Shown here in pieces: positions 1-8,685 of a DNA stretch of 64,000 nucleotides. A model generated the notes under the pieces. The model did not search any database and had not been told where the DNA came from. It was given only the letters and a program-made list of their open reading frames with translations. The translations under genes and the position numbers were made by a program. The stretch is from Gaoshiqia sp050178015. GTDB taxonomy: Bacteria; Bacteroidota; Bacteroidia; Bacteroidales; Prolixibacteraceae. Location: contig JBFXGM010000011.1 in the NCBI GenBank assembly GCA_050178015.1, positions 69,486 to 133,485 of the forward strand, in the 5' to 3' direction. How positions within the stretch are numbered: position 1 is the stretch's first letter; each line of letters begins with the position of its first letter.

Positions 1-1382
1 TCGACATCCTGATCGGCACACACCGCTTGGTTGGAAAAGACGTAAAGTTCAAGGACCTGGGTTTGTTGATTGTTGACGAGGAGCAGAAATTCGGCGTGTC
101 GGTGAAAGAAAAGCTAAAACAACTGAAAGTGAACGTGGACACGCTCACACTGACAGCCACGCCAATCCCGCGTACCTTGCAGTTTTCGCTGATGGGCGCC
201 CGCGACCTGTCGATCATCCAGACACCACCGCCCAACCGCTACCCGATTGTTACCGAACTGCACGGGTTTAACGAGGAGATCATCCGCGAAGCCATTAATT
301 ATGAGATTGCCCGCAACGGACAGGTTTTCTTCATTCACAACCGGGTGCAAAATATCCATGAGGTGGAAGCGGTCATCAGACGGCTGGTGCCGGGCGTGAA
401 AACCGTAGTCGGGCACGGACAGATGGACGGGCCGAGACTCGAAAAAATCATGCTCGACTTTATCAATGGTGAACACGACGTGTTGATTGCCACCACGATA
501 ATCGAATCCGGGCTGGACATTCCCAACGCGAATACCATCATCATCAACCATGCTGAAAACTTTGGGCTGAGCGATTTGCACCAGCTGCGCGGACGCGTTG
601 GCCGGTCGAACAAAAAGGCGTTTTGCTACCTGCTGGCGCCGCCCCTGTCGCTGGTCAGCCCCGAAGCAAGGCGCCGGTTGCAGGCCATTGAGGAATTTTC
701 CGACCTGGGCAGTGGGTTCAATATTGCCATGCGCGACCTCGACATTCGCGGCGCTGGTGACCTGCTGGGCGCCGAGCAAAGCGGCTTTATTGCCGACATC
801 GGTTACGAAACCTACCACCGCATCCTAACCGAAGCTATTCAGGAACTAAAACACGACGAATACAAAGATTTGTTTGAAGAAGAAAAAGCAGATGCCGGCA
901 AAGCCTTCCTTCAAAACAAGTTCACCAGCGATTGCCAGATTGATACCGACATGGAACTGCTGTTTCCCGACCAATACATCCAGAGCGTTTCCGAGCGCAT
1001 GTTGCTGTACCGCGAACTGGACAGCATGGAAAGCGAGGAAAGCTTGCTTCAGTTTGAACAAGGGCTGGTTGACCGCTTTGGAAAACTCCCGGCGCAAAGC
1101 GTGGAACTGCTCGAAGTGGTGCGCCTGCGCTGGCTGGCCATCGAACTGGGCATTGAGCGTATCATCCTGAAAAATAAAAAGATGATTTGCTACTTCATTT
1201 CCGATCCGCAATCAACCTATTATCAATCGCCGACTTTCTCGAAAATACTTCAGTTTGTGCAGCAGAACCCCAACAAATGCCGCATGAAGGAAAAGCAAAA
1301 CAAACTTAGCCTGAGCTTTGAACAGGTAGAATCCGCAGCAAAAGCCAAAGCTATTTTGGGCGAAGTCAACCAAAAACTTTAG
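1..1382 (+). CDS. mfd: Transcription-repair coupling factor Mfd, C-terminal part (5' end outside window)
   Basis: Mfd is the SF2 DNA translocase that removes stalled RNA polymerase at lesions and recruits the UvrA system. The frame is open from base 3, so the true start lies upstream; the TTG at 27 is internal. About 459 codons remain. Visible helicase motifs are the DEEQ Walker B box followed by KFGV (Mfd/RecG type), TLTATPIPRTL (motif III), ATTIIESGLDIPN (motif V) and HQLRGRVGRS (motif VI). The remaining ~220 residues fit the Mfd C-terminal TRCF domain. The stop is TAG at 1380-1382, facing a convergent gene across a shared hairpin. The family assignment is firm; only the missing N-terminus (UvrB-like and RNA polymerase-interacting domains) is unseen. 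Confidence 0.96.
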   Translation, partial: DILIGTHRLVGKDVKFKDLGLLIVDEEQKFGVSVKEKLKQLKVNVDTLTLTATPIPRTLQFSLMGARDLSIIQTPPPNRYPIVTELHGFNEEIIREAINYEIARNGQVFFIHNRVQNIHEVEAVIRRLVPGVKTVVGHGQMDGPRLEKIMLDFINGEHDVLIATTIIESGLDIPNANTIIINHAENFGLSDLHQLRGRVGRSNKKAFCYLLAPPLSLVSPEARRRLQAIEEFSDLGSGFNIAMRDLDIRGAGDLLGAEQSGFIADIGYETYHRILTEAIQELKHDEYKDLFEEEKADAGKAFLQNKFTSDCQIDTDMELLFPDQYIQSVSERMLLYRELDSMESEESLLQFEQGLVDRFGKLPAQSVELLEVVRLRWLAIELGIERIILKNKKMICYFISDPQSTYYQSPTFSKILQFVQQNPNKCRMKEKQNKLSLSFEQVESAAKAKAILGEVNQKL

Positions 1383-1403
1383 ACAAGGAGCCGTAATAAG
1401 TCA

Positions 1404-1442
1404 AAATGAGGGCCAGCAATTCTCGAGTGCCGCCCCTCATTT
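1404..1442. terminator. Bidirectional terminator between convergent mfd and DUF2846 gene
   Basis: The arms AAATGAGGG (1404-1412) and CCCTCATTT (1434-1442) form a perfect 9-bp stem with A and T tracts on the outside. It lies between two converging stops and could serve both strands, although the uridine runs are short. Confidence 0.6.
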
Positions 1443-1446
1443 CCTC

Positions 1447-1920
1447 TTAACGCCCTATTTTACTTTTCTGTGCCTTTTTTTCCTTCCTTTCATCGTAATT
1501 CTCCGGAATACAATTGGTGTCTTCAACACAATCGGCCAGGATGGTATTAGCCGAATTTTCTGTCACTTCCTGACAGTAAAGATTGTTCTTTAGGACTCCG
1601 GTTTGAAAAACCATCTGCACAAAGTAGTTTTTCCTCTCTTCCACATTAATTACGATTGGCTCTGCCTTGGCTTTGGCCTGTTTTCCGCCAAACTGAACAG
1701 TAAAGGTATGTTCTCCCTCGGGAACCTCGTGAATCGAATACCGTTTATTATTCAATTTACAGACTAACTGATCGTCGATAAAGGCTGTAAATGCTGCCGC
1801 TGAACCCTGAAAACCCGTCGATCGGATAAAATAAACTTTCCCAAATTTATCCTGGGAAAACCCCGTTAAAGAAAGACCTACCCCAATTGCCAAAATGGTC
1901 AAAAATTTGATTATTCTCAT
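1447..1920 (-). CDS. Secreted DUF2846-type protein
   Basis: This 157-residue protein has an N-terminal signal peptide (basic MRIIK, hydrophobic core, cut near GFSQ). The body has the DUF2846 pattern: a KVYFIR strand, an FIDDQLVCKLNNKRYSIHEVP segment and a terminal basic tail (ERKEKKAQKSK). DUF2846 proteins are small beta-rich envelope proteins of unknown biochemical role. The ATG at 1920 directly precedes the signal peptide. The gene sits just downstream of the salvage operon on the same strand, 58 bp beyond the AmpG-like stop, so it may be read through, but nothing ties it functionally to that operon. Domain assignment is from memory of the family. Confidence 0.75.
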   Translation of the reverse strand: MRIIKFLTILAIGVGLSLTGFSQDKFGKVYFIRSTGFQGSAAAFTAFIDDQLVCKLNNKRYSIHEVPEGEHTFTVQFGGKQAKAKAEPIVINVEERKNYFVQMVFQTGVLKNNLYCQEVTENSANTILADCVEDTNCIPENYDERKEKKAQKSKIGR

Positions 1921-1978
1921 AATTCCGGTTTTTTAGTTACTAATTTACTCGATTCATATACTTGCATGTAATATGCTG

Positions 1979-3262
1979 CTAAACCGATTGTTTCATCCCG
2001 AATTTCGGGTCTATTTTCAGGAAGTTGACGACGACAAAGCCAGGAATGGTACAAATCATCACCCAAATAAAAAAGAACCGGTACCCCACCATTTCCTGGA
2101 TCCAGCCGCTGACCATGCCCGGAAGCATCATCCCCAGGGCCATAAATCCGGTACACAACGCGTAATGGGCCGTTTTGTGCTTACCGTCGGACAGGTAGAT
2201 CATGTATAGCATGTAGGCCGTAAATCCAAAGCCATAGCCAAACTGTTCCACCACCACCGAGGCGGTGACGATGCCCAAATGCTGTGGTTGTACAAAAGCC
2301 AGGAAAACGTAAACCAGGTTGGGCAGGTTCATGGCCAGCACCATCGGCCACAGCCACTTTTTCATGCCGTGACGCGAAACGGCAATACCCCCGAGGATCC
2401 CGCCCAGCATCAATGCGATAATCCCGGCCGTGCCATACACAAAGCCGATGTTGCTGGTCGTCAATCCCAGTCCGCCTTCAGCCAAATCATCCAGCAGAAA
2501 CGGAGACGCCAGCTTTACCAGTTGCGCCTCGCCCAGCCGAAAAACCAGAATAAACACCAGTGCCACACCAATGCCTTCTTTTTTGAAGTAGGAAGCAAAT
2601 GTTTCCAGAAAATCGGCCATCACTCCCTTTAAGCTTTTTCCGCCCCGTTGATCGTCGGCTGGCGGATGGGGCAAAATAAACAAGTGCCAGAGGAAGAAGG
2701 CCACGAACAGCCCGGCCAGGATAAAAAAGGTGATGCTCCATGCCCAGGAGGTTTTTTCGGCGATCCCCTCCATGTGCCCGGCCAGGATGACCAGCGGGCC
2801 TTGCCCGGCAAGCATGGCAAAACGGTAAAAGGTATTGCGGATGCCCACAAAAAAAGCCTGGTCGTGGGTGGACAAGCCCAGCATGTAAAAGCCATCGGCG
2901 GCAATGTCGTGGGTGGCCGAGCTGAAAGCCATCAGCCAAAGAAACGCCAGGCTGTATTGAAAGAAGTTGCTCATGGGGAGGGTGAAAGCTACGCCGGCCA
3001 ACGCCCCGCCAACCAACAACTGCATGCATATAATCCAAAACCGTTTCGTGCGCAGGTTATCCACAACCGGGCTCCAGATGGGTTTGATCACCCAGGGAAG
3101 GTACAGCCAACTGGTGTACAGCGCAATGTCGGTGTTTGAAATATCGAGCCGCTTGTACATGATCACCGAAACGGTCATCACAAACACGTAAGGCAGCCCT
3201 TCGGCAAAATACAGCGAGGGAATCCAGGCCCAGGCGTTGCGGGTAGCAGTTTTCTTCATCAT
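1979..3262 (-). CDS. ampG: AmpG-like MFS permease (muropeptide import)
   Basis: A 427-residue, about 12-helix inner-membrane transporter of the AmpG/PAT branch of the MFS. The N-terminal segment WIPSLYFAEGLPYVFV and the later WVIKPIWSPVVDNLRTKRFW resemble the characteristic AmpG motifs. AmpG proteins import GlcNAc-anhydroMurNAc and its peptides from the periplasm for cell-wall recycling. It is the last gene of a seven-gene minus-strand operon, 6 bp after the SpoIID-type gene, together with amino-sugar enzymes, which supports a muropeptide substrate. Two adjacent ATG codons (3262 and 3259) are possible starts. The substrate is inferred from context; other MFS sugar carriers have similar topology. 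Confidence 0.82.
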   Translation of the reverse strand: MMKKTATRNAWAWIPSLYFAEGLPYVFVMTVSVIMYKRLDISNTDIALYTSWLYLPWVIKPIWSPVVDNLRTKRFWIICMQLLVGGALAGVAFTLPMSNFFQYSLAFLWLMAFSSATHDIAADGFYMLGLSTHDQAFFVGIRNTFYRFAMLAGQGPLVILAGHMEGIAEKTSWAWSITFFILAGLFVAFFLWHLFILPHPPADDQRGGKSLKGVMADFLETFASYFKKEGIGVALVFILVFRLGEAQLVKLASPFLLDDLAEGGLGLTTSNIGFVYGTAGIIALMLGGILGGIAVSRHGMKKWLWPMVLAMNLPNLVYVFLAFVQPQHLGIVTASVVVEQFGYGFGFTAYMLYMIYLSDGKHKTAHYALCTGFMALGMMLPGMVSGWIQEMVGYRFFFIWVMICTIPGFVVVNFLKIDPKFGMKQSV

Positions 3263-3268
3263 TATCCG

Positions 3269-4642
3269 TTAGTATCGTTTTCTTAATTCGGCGCCCCGAA
3301 AATAATGTTTCAAGATCTGTTCGTAGCTGTACCCTTTCTCGCCCATCATGGCGGCCCCAATCTGGCAGAGGCCAACACCATGCCCCCAACCGGCGCCGGT
3401 AAGCACAAACATCTGCGGAATGCCTTCTTGTTCATCCAGATGGTCCACCACAAAAGCAGAACTATACAGATGAGATTCGGACAGCGCCCTGCGTATTTCC
3501 AGTTCCTTGCCAATGATCATCGTTTTGAGGGTGCCGGTTATCTTCAGTCTGATCAGTCGGGCAGAATATCCTCGTTCCATTGGTTCCATCCGGATGATCT
3601 GCCCAAAGTCAATCCCTGTTTTTTTGCGGATCAACGCCGAAAGCTCATTTTGGGTGTAGCTTACCTGCCAGCGATAAAAGTCGGACGTCTTCTGATCAAA
3701 ATCAGGCAGCACCTGAGCCAACACATGTTGGTCGGCGGTATTGCAAAAGGCCGGCGGACTGGTGCGGATCCAATTGTCGGCCTCTTCTTCGCTTCGCAGG
3801 TCAATATAACCGGCGACAACTTGGTCCGAATCAACCACGCTGGTAAGATAGCTGTGCGGAACAGGTTCCCACACGTTCTCGAAATTCTCGGAAATGCCGC
3901 CGCAACATTTGGAGAAGCGGGCATCGCAAATTTCGTGGTGGGCCATTAATACTTCACCAAAAGTAACGTCAATTGCAGCGCTGGCTTTGTCGCTGATGAT
4001 TTTGGTGATGCCCTGGTAGCGTTGGCAATGGTCATCGGCACAAACATCGAACAGCGTGTGGTCTTCGCGGTCGTACCAGCGGATCAGCTCACCTTCACTT
4101 TGTTGGGTGGTTTGATAAGCGTGTTTTTCGGATTGCAGCTTTTGTCTTTTTTCAATTTGTGCCAGCAGCCAGCTGCGCGAGATTACAGCATGGGCTTTCA
4201 GCAATTCGGGCGAACTGGTGGCGCTCATCTCCGACGAAATCACCGAACGCAGGTATTCTTCCAGCGGAACAATATTGATGGCCCGGACCTTTCCGTCTTC
4301 AACCATCAACTTCAGACTTCCCCTAAACTGCTGATCTTGTTTCTGTTCCCAGTGAAAGTCGATTCCTATGGTAACGCCCTTCAATAAAAATGAACAATCG
4401 GGCGCCGTCGTCACAAACAGAAATTCCTCTCCCTCTGCAAATACATTTTGTCCGGAGCGAAGTACGATCCAGTTTTCAACGATGGAAGCCTCAAGATCCG
4501 CGGGCGGGTGAATTCCATCAACGGTGTACTTGCCCTGCAACTCAATGCTTATTTCTGTCCCGGCCATGATGCCGACCTGGATGTTGGGCTGTGTAAACTT
4601 TTCGTCTTCCTTCGCCCATGTATTGGAACTGTCGCTATTCAT
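3269..4642 (-). CDS. SpoIID/LytB-domain protein, probable lytic transglycosylase
   Basis: A 457-residue protein. The central SpoIID core has LEEYLRSVISSEMS, whose Glu138 matches the catalytic Glu of SpoIID enzymes, followed by KAHAVISRSWLLAQ. The C-terminal segment GWGHGVGLCQIGA is the usual family ending. SpoIID cleaves denuded glycan between MurNAc and GlcNAc, leaving 1,6-anhydroMurNAc. The first 130 residues form a beta-rich region of their own. No hydrophobic signal peptide follows the ATG at 4642, which overlaps the end of the DUF4922 gene by 8 bases, so the predicted protein may be cytoplasmic. Operon context (AmpG-like permease, MurQ, MurK) supports a role in handling wall fragments. 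Confidence 0.85.
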   Translation of the reverse strand: MNSDSSNTWAKEDEKFTQPNIQVGIMAGTEISIELQGKYTVDGIHPPADLEASIVENWIVLRSGQNVFAEGEEFLFVTTAPDCSFLLKGVTIGIDFHWEQKQDQQFRGSLKLMVEDGKVRAINIVPLEEYLRSVISSEMSATSSPELLKAHAVISRSWLLAQIEKRQKLQSEKHAYQTTQQSEGELIRWYDREDHTLFDVCADDHCQRYQGITKIISDKASAAIDVTFGEVLMAHHEICDARFSKCCGGISENFENVWEPVPHSYLTSVVDSDQVVAGYIDLRSEEEADNWIRTSPPAFCNTADQHVLAQVLPDFDQKTSDFYRWQVSYTQNELSALIRKKTGIDFGQIIRMEPMERGYSARLIRLKITGTLKTMIIGKELEIRRALSESHLYSSAFVVDHLDEQEGIPQMFVLTGAGWGHGVGLCQIGAAMMGEKGYSYEQILKHYFRGAELRKRY

Positions 4643-5654
4643 ACGGATCGGTTTCGTTGGTATATTTTTCCCTTTCGGGAACTTGGTTGTTCCGGGCGAA
4701 CCCGTTCTTTATCCTGACTTTCAGCAGGTCAAATTCGGCCTCGTTGATGGTCACCTGTTGATAAATATCAGCCAAATCTCCGTTGGTGAGTTTGTCAAAA
4801 TCTTCTTTTCGGGGAAGAATAACCAGGCCCGCCATTTCCACCGAGGCCGGGCTCATCAAAATCCGGTCAGTGCCTTCGGCAAAATACTGCCAGGGCCGTT
4901 GCCGGTCTCGCGGAAATAACAGCACCTGCCAACGTCCATCTTCATAGTCCACCAACAAATTGAGCATCGGTTCGCCCTCCTGCCCACGTTCCTTCAGCGC
5001 ATCCAACGCGAGTTGCAGGTGGTGGCGCAGACTTACCGGCGACGTTGATGAATAAAGCAATACATTCCGCAGAAAATCTTTTCCCAATGCATGAATGGCG
5101 GCGGTTTCGTCCTGAAAGAGCAATTCGCCCAGCCGGGCAACAATGTTTCCCAGATCGTGGTAAATGGGCAATAACCGCTTGCTACCGACCTGAAAGTGAA
5201 AATGATCGGGGGCCGATGCGCCACATTTGGGACCATTGTAGAACACGGTAAAACCGGGCAATGCCTGGCTGAGTTGCAGCATGTCGGCCAGGTAGGGTTC
5301 AATCTGCTGCGGCAAGTGCTCCTTCAGCGCAACCGTCAAATGCTGTGGAAAGATGGGGTACGGGTTGATCAGGATGGTATATTTTCCCGAAAAGTCGATG
5401 CCCCGCTGCACCGCCGGGCGGTTGTCGGCACACAGGAAGCAAGCCCGTGCCTGAATCGATTCCGCGTCGGTTTTGGCGCCCGACGAGCGGATCCGCTCCG
5501 GGTTGAACTGCGCCGTGATTCGGAAGCCATCAAAGTGAAACGTTTTGGTTTCAACCTTTCCCAAACCGGCATAGTTGGTTCTGGCCAGCACCCACTCCTG
5601 CGTTTGTCGGTCGATTAATTCATTTACTTTTCTTTCCAGGCTTCCGTCATTCAT
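4635..5654 (-). CDS. DUF4922 protein, HIT/GalT-like nucleotidyl phosphorylase candidate
   Basis: About 339 residues from the ATG at 5654; an upstream in-frame GTG at 5696 would add 14 residues not expected for the family. The centre carries GPKCGASAPDHFHFQVG, a histidine-triad-like HxHxQ motif as in GDP-sugar phosphorylases and Ap4A phosphorylases. A CFLC pair near residue 80 and HLTVALKEH also match this fold. DUF4922 has no assigned reaction that I know of. Its place between a glycosyltransferase and a SpoIID-type enzyme in an amino-sugar operon suggests phosphorolysis or transfer of a nucleotide sugar, but that is inference. Fold assignment is moderately sure; substrate is unknown. Confidence 0.78.
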   Translation of the reverse strand: MNDGSLERKVNELIDRQTQEWVLARTNYAGLGKVETKTFHFDGFRITAQFNPERIRSSGAKTDAESIQARACFLCADNRPAVQRGIDFSGKYTILINPYPIFPQHLTVALKEHLPQQIEPYLADMLQLSQALPGFTVFYNGPKCGASAPDHFHFQVGSKRLLPIYHDLGNIVARLGELLFQDETAAIHALGKDFLRNVLLYSSTSPVSLRHHLQLALDALKERGQEGEPMLNLLVDYEDGRWQVLLFPRDRQRPWQYFAEGTDRILMSPASVEMAGLVILPRKEDFDKLTNGDLADIYQQVTINEAEFDLLKVRIKNGFARNNQVPEREKYTNETDPYE

Positions 5655-5715
5655 ATTTTCAGTCCTATTTTTCCGGTTACGGATTCCAAACAGCACGTTA
5701 CTCCGCGATCCGCTT

Positions 5716-7176
5716 TCAAATCTGCTGGATTCGTTTATTAAGGTTTATCCGTGCCTTTAATTCGAAGGTGCGCAGACTGTCCTTATAGGCGTTATGCGCA
5801 TTTTGTTTGGCAATATCGAGCGAGGCATCGGAGTTGTCTTCCCAACGGCGGCAGCGGTAAATGGCTTCGTAAATGCGCCCGATTTTCCATGTGCGCGAAA
5901 TAGCCAGGCCAACACCATAATCTTCGCCGTAGCTGGTATTCGGAAGCCGGATTTCGCGCAGCACCGGGGTGTAAAAAGCGCGCGGCGCCCCCAGCCCGTT
6001 TATGCGCAGCGCGTTGTTGGGGCCGTTACCGGGTGTCCACTCTTTATGGTCGATCAACCCGGGCGGGATTTCTTCCAGCTGAAAGTTGCACATTTGATAC
6101 GAACCGATCACCATGGCACAATGCTCTTCATGAAACTTATCCACGACCTTTTGCAAGGTATTTTCATCGAAATACAAATCATCGCTATCCAGCTGCACAG
6201 CAAAGCGTCCGCACTTTTCATGAAACACGGCTTCGTTCCAGCAACCTCCAATGCCCAGATCCGTCCGTTCAGGAATCAGGTGAATGAGCCGTTCGTCACG
6301 GTATTGTTGCAATGCTTCTGTGGTTCCGTCGGTGGAATAATTGTCCACCACCATCAGGTTAAAAGGAAAATCCGTTTGTTGCGAAAGCACCGAATCCACT
6401 GCATCCCGGATTGTTTTTATGCGGTTGCGCACCGGAATGATGACCGAAGCCTCAACCGGAAAACCGCCAGCAAATTCTACCGCCTCAAAGTCAGGCGACA
6501 GAAAAGCGCCGATCTTTTGCAGGTGAACGGTGCAGGCTTGTTCCATCTCCACTTGCTTTTCGCGTGCATTGGCGCTCACGTAATCAAACTGCTTTTCGCC
6601 TGATTGGCGGGTGTCGGTTTCGATCATGGAAAACAAGAACTCGGGGATGCGGACAATATCGCCCATTCGCGAGGCTTGCAGCCGCAGGGCGTAATAGCCG
6701 GCATGTTGCCAATCGGCATAAGCGGCCTTCTCATAGGTTTTCAAAACGTCTTTCCTGAAAAGCTGCACCGGCCCAAAGTTAAAATCATCGCGCAGGCTGC
6801 CTGGCTGGTAGTCAATCACCGGATGATCCCTTCGGATGCCCTCTTTCATCTCAAAATAATCGCTGTATGCCATGGCTGCCCCACTGTTTTCAGCCAGCTG
6901 GACCAGTCGCTCCACCGCAAACCGGCCAATGTCGAGCTGCGTTGGGTTTAAAGCGATGAAAGCAAAATCGTGTGTTGTTTTTTCCGCAATTTGTTTGATG
7001 CAGCCAGTTGAAAACGGGCTGCCGGAAACCAGCACTTCAACCTGGTCAACCACTACCGGATGGGGAGAAATAACTACTATGTTACCCGTCAGCGGCGATT
7101 GGCGGAGCTGTTCGATCGTTGCGCGGGTTTCAGCCTGTCCGCTCCAGGCCAGGAAGCAATCTATTTTTTGTTGCAT
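5716..7176 (-). CDS. Family 2 glycosyltransferase with extra N-terminal domain
   Basis: A 486-residue protein. The C-terminal half (from about residue 240) is a GT-A glycosyltransferase: VEASVIIPVRNRIKTIRDAV, then NLMVVDNYSTDGT, and the metal/nucleotide motif QLDSDDLY. The first ~230 residues look like a second, degenerate GT-like domain (MAYSDYFEMKEG, FGPVQLFRKDVL). There is no signal peptide or clear membrane segment, so it is probably cytosolic. It starts 4 bp after the GHL10 stop and is followed after about 60 bp by DUF4922, fixing it in the salvage operon. Its acceptor cannot be told from sequence. It is odd to find a synthetic enzyme in a catabolic cluster; it may consume a product of DUF4922. 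Confidence 0.85.
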   Translation of the reverse strand: MQQKIDCFLAWSGQAETRATIEQLRQSPLTGNIVVISPHPVVVDQVEVLVSGSPFSTGCIKQIAEKTTHDFAFIALNPTQLDIGRFAVERLVQLAENSGAAMAYSDYFEMKEGIRRDHPVIDYQPGSLRDDFNFGPVQLFRKDVLKTYEKAAYADWQHAGYYALRLQASRMGDIVRIPEFLFSMIETDTRQSGEKQFDYVSANAREKQVEMEQACTVHLQKIGAFLSPDFEAVEFAGGFPVEASVIIPVRNRIKTIRDAVDSVLSQQTDFPFNLMVVDNYSTDGTTEALQQYRDERLIHLIPERTDLGIGGCWNEAVFHEKCGRFAVQLDSDDLYFDENTLQKVVDKFHEEHCAMVIGSYQMCNFQLEEIPPGLIDHKEWTPGNGPNNALRINGLGAPRAFYTPVLREIRLPNTSYGEDYGVGLAISRTWKIGRIYEAIYRCRRWEDNSDASLDIAKQNAHNAYKDSLRTFELKARINLNKRIQQI

Positions 7177-7180
7177 CGAA

Positions 7181-8683
7181 TTACCATTTTAGGGTCACCG
7201 GTTTGGTGAGTTTACTTTCGTTGTTCAGCCGGTCGAGGGCCGAAACCCGAAATTCAAATTTTTCTTTTTTGCCCTCACCTTTTTCCAGCCGGATGCCGGT
7301 GGATTTGGTGATTAGCAGGATGAAACGCGGATCGCTCGCGTTGAATTGTTCGCCAAGCTTGTTGCGGTACAAGATAAACCGATCGGCTTTATCTGTATCG
7401 CTGCTGATTTTCCTGGTTTTCCATTTCAGCTTACGGCCACTTTTCTTGAATTTTTGCGGTTGAGCAGGCGCCTTATTATCAATCCAACTCATGGGAGGAA
7501 CAATAGCCGGATATTTGTAAAGTGTTTGCTTCAGACTATCCTGAAATCCCATCAAATCGCGGTTAAAATGTTTGGCGCTGTAAAACGCACTTCCGTCAAT
7601 CCCCTTAATCTGTCGGGTGAGATTAATTTGCCGCGGGAGTTGATCGGCCTGCCGCCAGTCTTCAATTGCCGAATTGCTTTCGGATTTATAAAGAGCATGG
7701 CCAATGTACAAAGCACGGCCATTTCTATTTTCGTTCCACCAGTTGCAAAGTAGTTCGAAATCGACTGCCGGATGCCCGATTTGCCAGTAAAGTTGCGGTG
7801 TGGCATAATCAATCCACCCATTTTCCTGCCACTTCAGAATATCGGCATACAAGTGGTCGTAATTGGTATTTCCGGCCATGGTCATCGATCCGCGTGGATC
7901 GTCGGCCTGGTTCCGCCAAACCCCAAACGGGCTGATACCGAATTTCACCCACGGTTTGGTTTCCTTGATGGTTCTGGAAAGCAGCTGGATGGTCTGGTCC
8001 ACATTGTCGCGGCGCCAGTCGTTGAGCTGGTCTGCCCCAAATCCGCGCGGCGATTGATTGAAAGTAATCAGATCGGGGAAGGGCTCCCCGGCCACCGGGT
8101 ACGGATAAAAATAATCGTCGAAATGAATGGCGTCCACATCGTAGCGGCTGACGACATCTTTCACAACGTCGGCAATATATTGGCGGGTTTCGGGCAAAGC
8201 GGGGTTGAAATACAACTTTCCACCGTAAGCGATGATCCACTCCGGATGTTGGAACGCGATATGACTGGAGGCCAGCGGCTCATCTACCCGCTGTGCCACC
8301 CGGAAAGGATTGAACCAGGCATGAAGTTCCATGTTCCTTCTGTGACATTCATCAATCCAAAATTGCAGCGGGTCGTAACCGGGATGCTTCCCCGGCGTGC
8401 CGGTGAGGTAGCGCGACCACGGCTCCAACTTCGATGTATAGAAGGCATCCGAGGCCGGGCGGACCTGAAAAATGACCGCATTCATCCCATGCTTTTTCAA
8501 CAGATCGAGCATGTCGATAGCTTCCTGCTGCTGCTCTGCCGCACTCAGACCGGGCTTCGATGGCCAGTCGATATTGTTCACAGTAGCGACCCAGGCTGCC
8601 CTGAATTCAAACTTTGGCGGTACTTCCTGCGCTGAAATACAGCTGATTATCAACACCAACAAAAGCACAAACAATGTTCGCAT
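7181..8683 (-). CDS. GHL10 (DUF187) family glycoside hydrolase-like exported protein
   Basis: A 500-residue protein from the ATG at 8683. A longer reading from 8794 runs into the upstream gene, whereas 8683 is 2 bp after that gene's stop and begins a clean signal peptide (MRTLFVLLLVLIISCISAQ). The body is a TIM-barrel of the glycosyl hydrolase-like 10 family: EFRAAWVATVNNIDWPS at the start, GMNAVIFQVRPASDAFY, HAWFNPFRVA, DAIHFDDYFYPYP and FGISPFGVWRN. The tail resembles a fibronectin-like beta domain. Members are thought to cut surface or wall glycans; the exact bond is not known. In this operon a periplasmic or outer-surface wall hydrolase feeding the importers is the simplest role. Confidence 0.87.
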   Translation of the reverse strand: MRTLFVLLLVLIISCISAQEVPPKFEFRAAWVATVNNIDWPSKPGLSAAEQQQEAIDMLDLLKKHGMNAVIFQVRPASDAFYTSKLEPWSRYLTGTPGKHPGYDPLQFWIDECHRRNMELHAWFNPFRVAQRVDEPLASSHIAFQHPEWIIAYGGKLYFNPALPETRQYIADVVKDVVSRYDVDAIHFDDYFYPYPVAGEPFPDLITFNQSPRGFGADQLNDWRRDNVDQTIQLLSRTIKETKPWVKFGISPFGVWRNQADDPRGSMTMAGNTNYDHLYADILKWQENGWIDYATPQLYWQIGHPAVDFELLCNWWNENRNGRALYIGHALYKSESNSAIEDWRQADQLPRQINLTRQIKGIDGSAFYSAKHFNRDLMGFQDSLKQTLYKYPAIVPPMSWIDNKAPAQPQKFKKSGRKLKWKTRKISSDTDKADRFILYRNKLGEQFNASDPRFILLITKSTGIRLEKGEGKKEKFEFRVSALDRLNNESKLTKPVTLKW

Positions 8684-8685
8684 AG

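Noticed and set aside
114..818. 234-residue minus-strand frame inside mfd
   Set aside because: Shadow of a strongly conserved helicase gene on the other strand.
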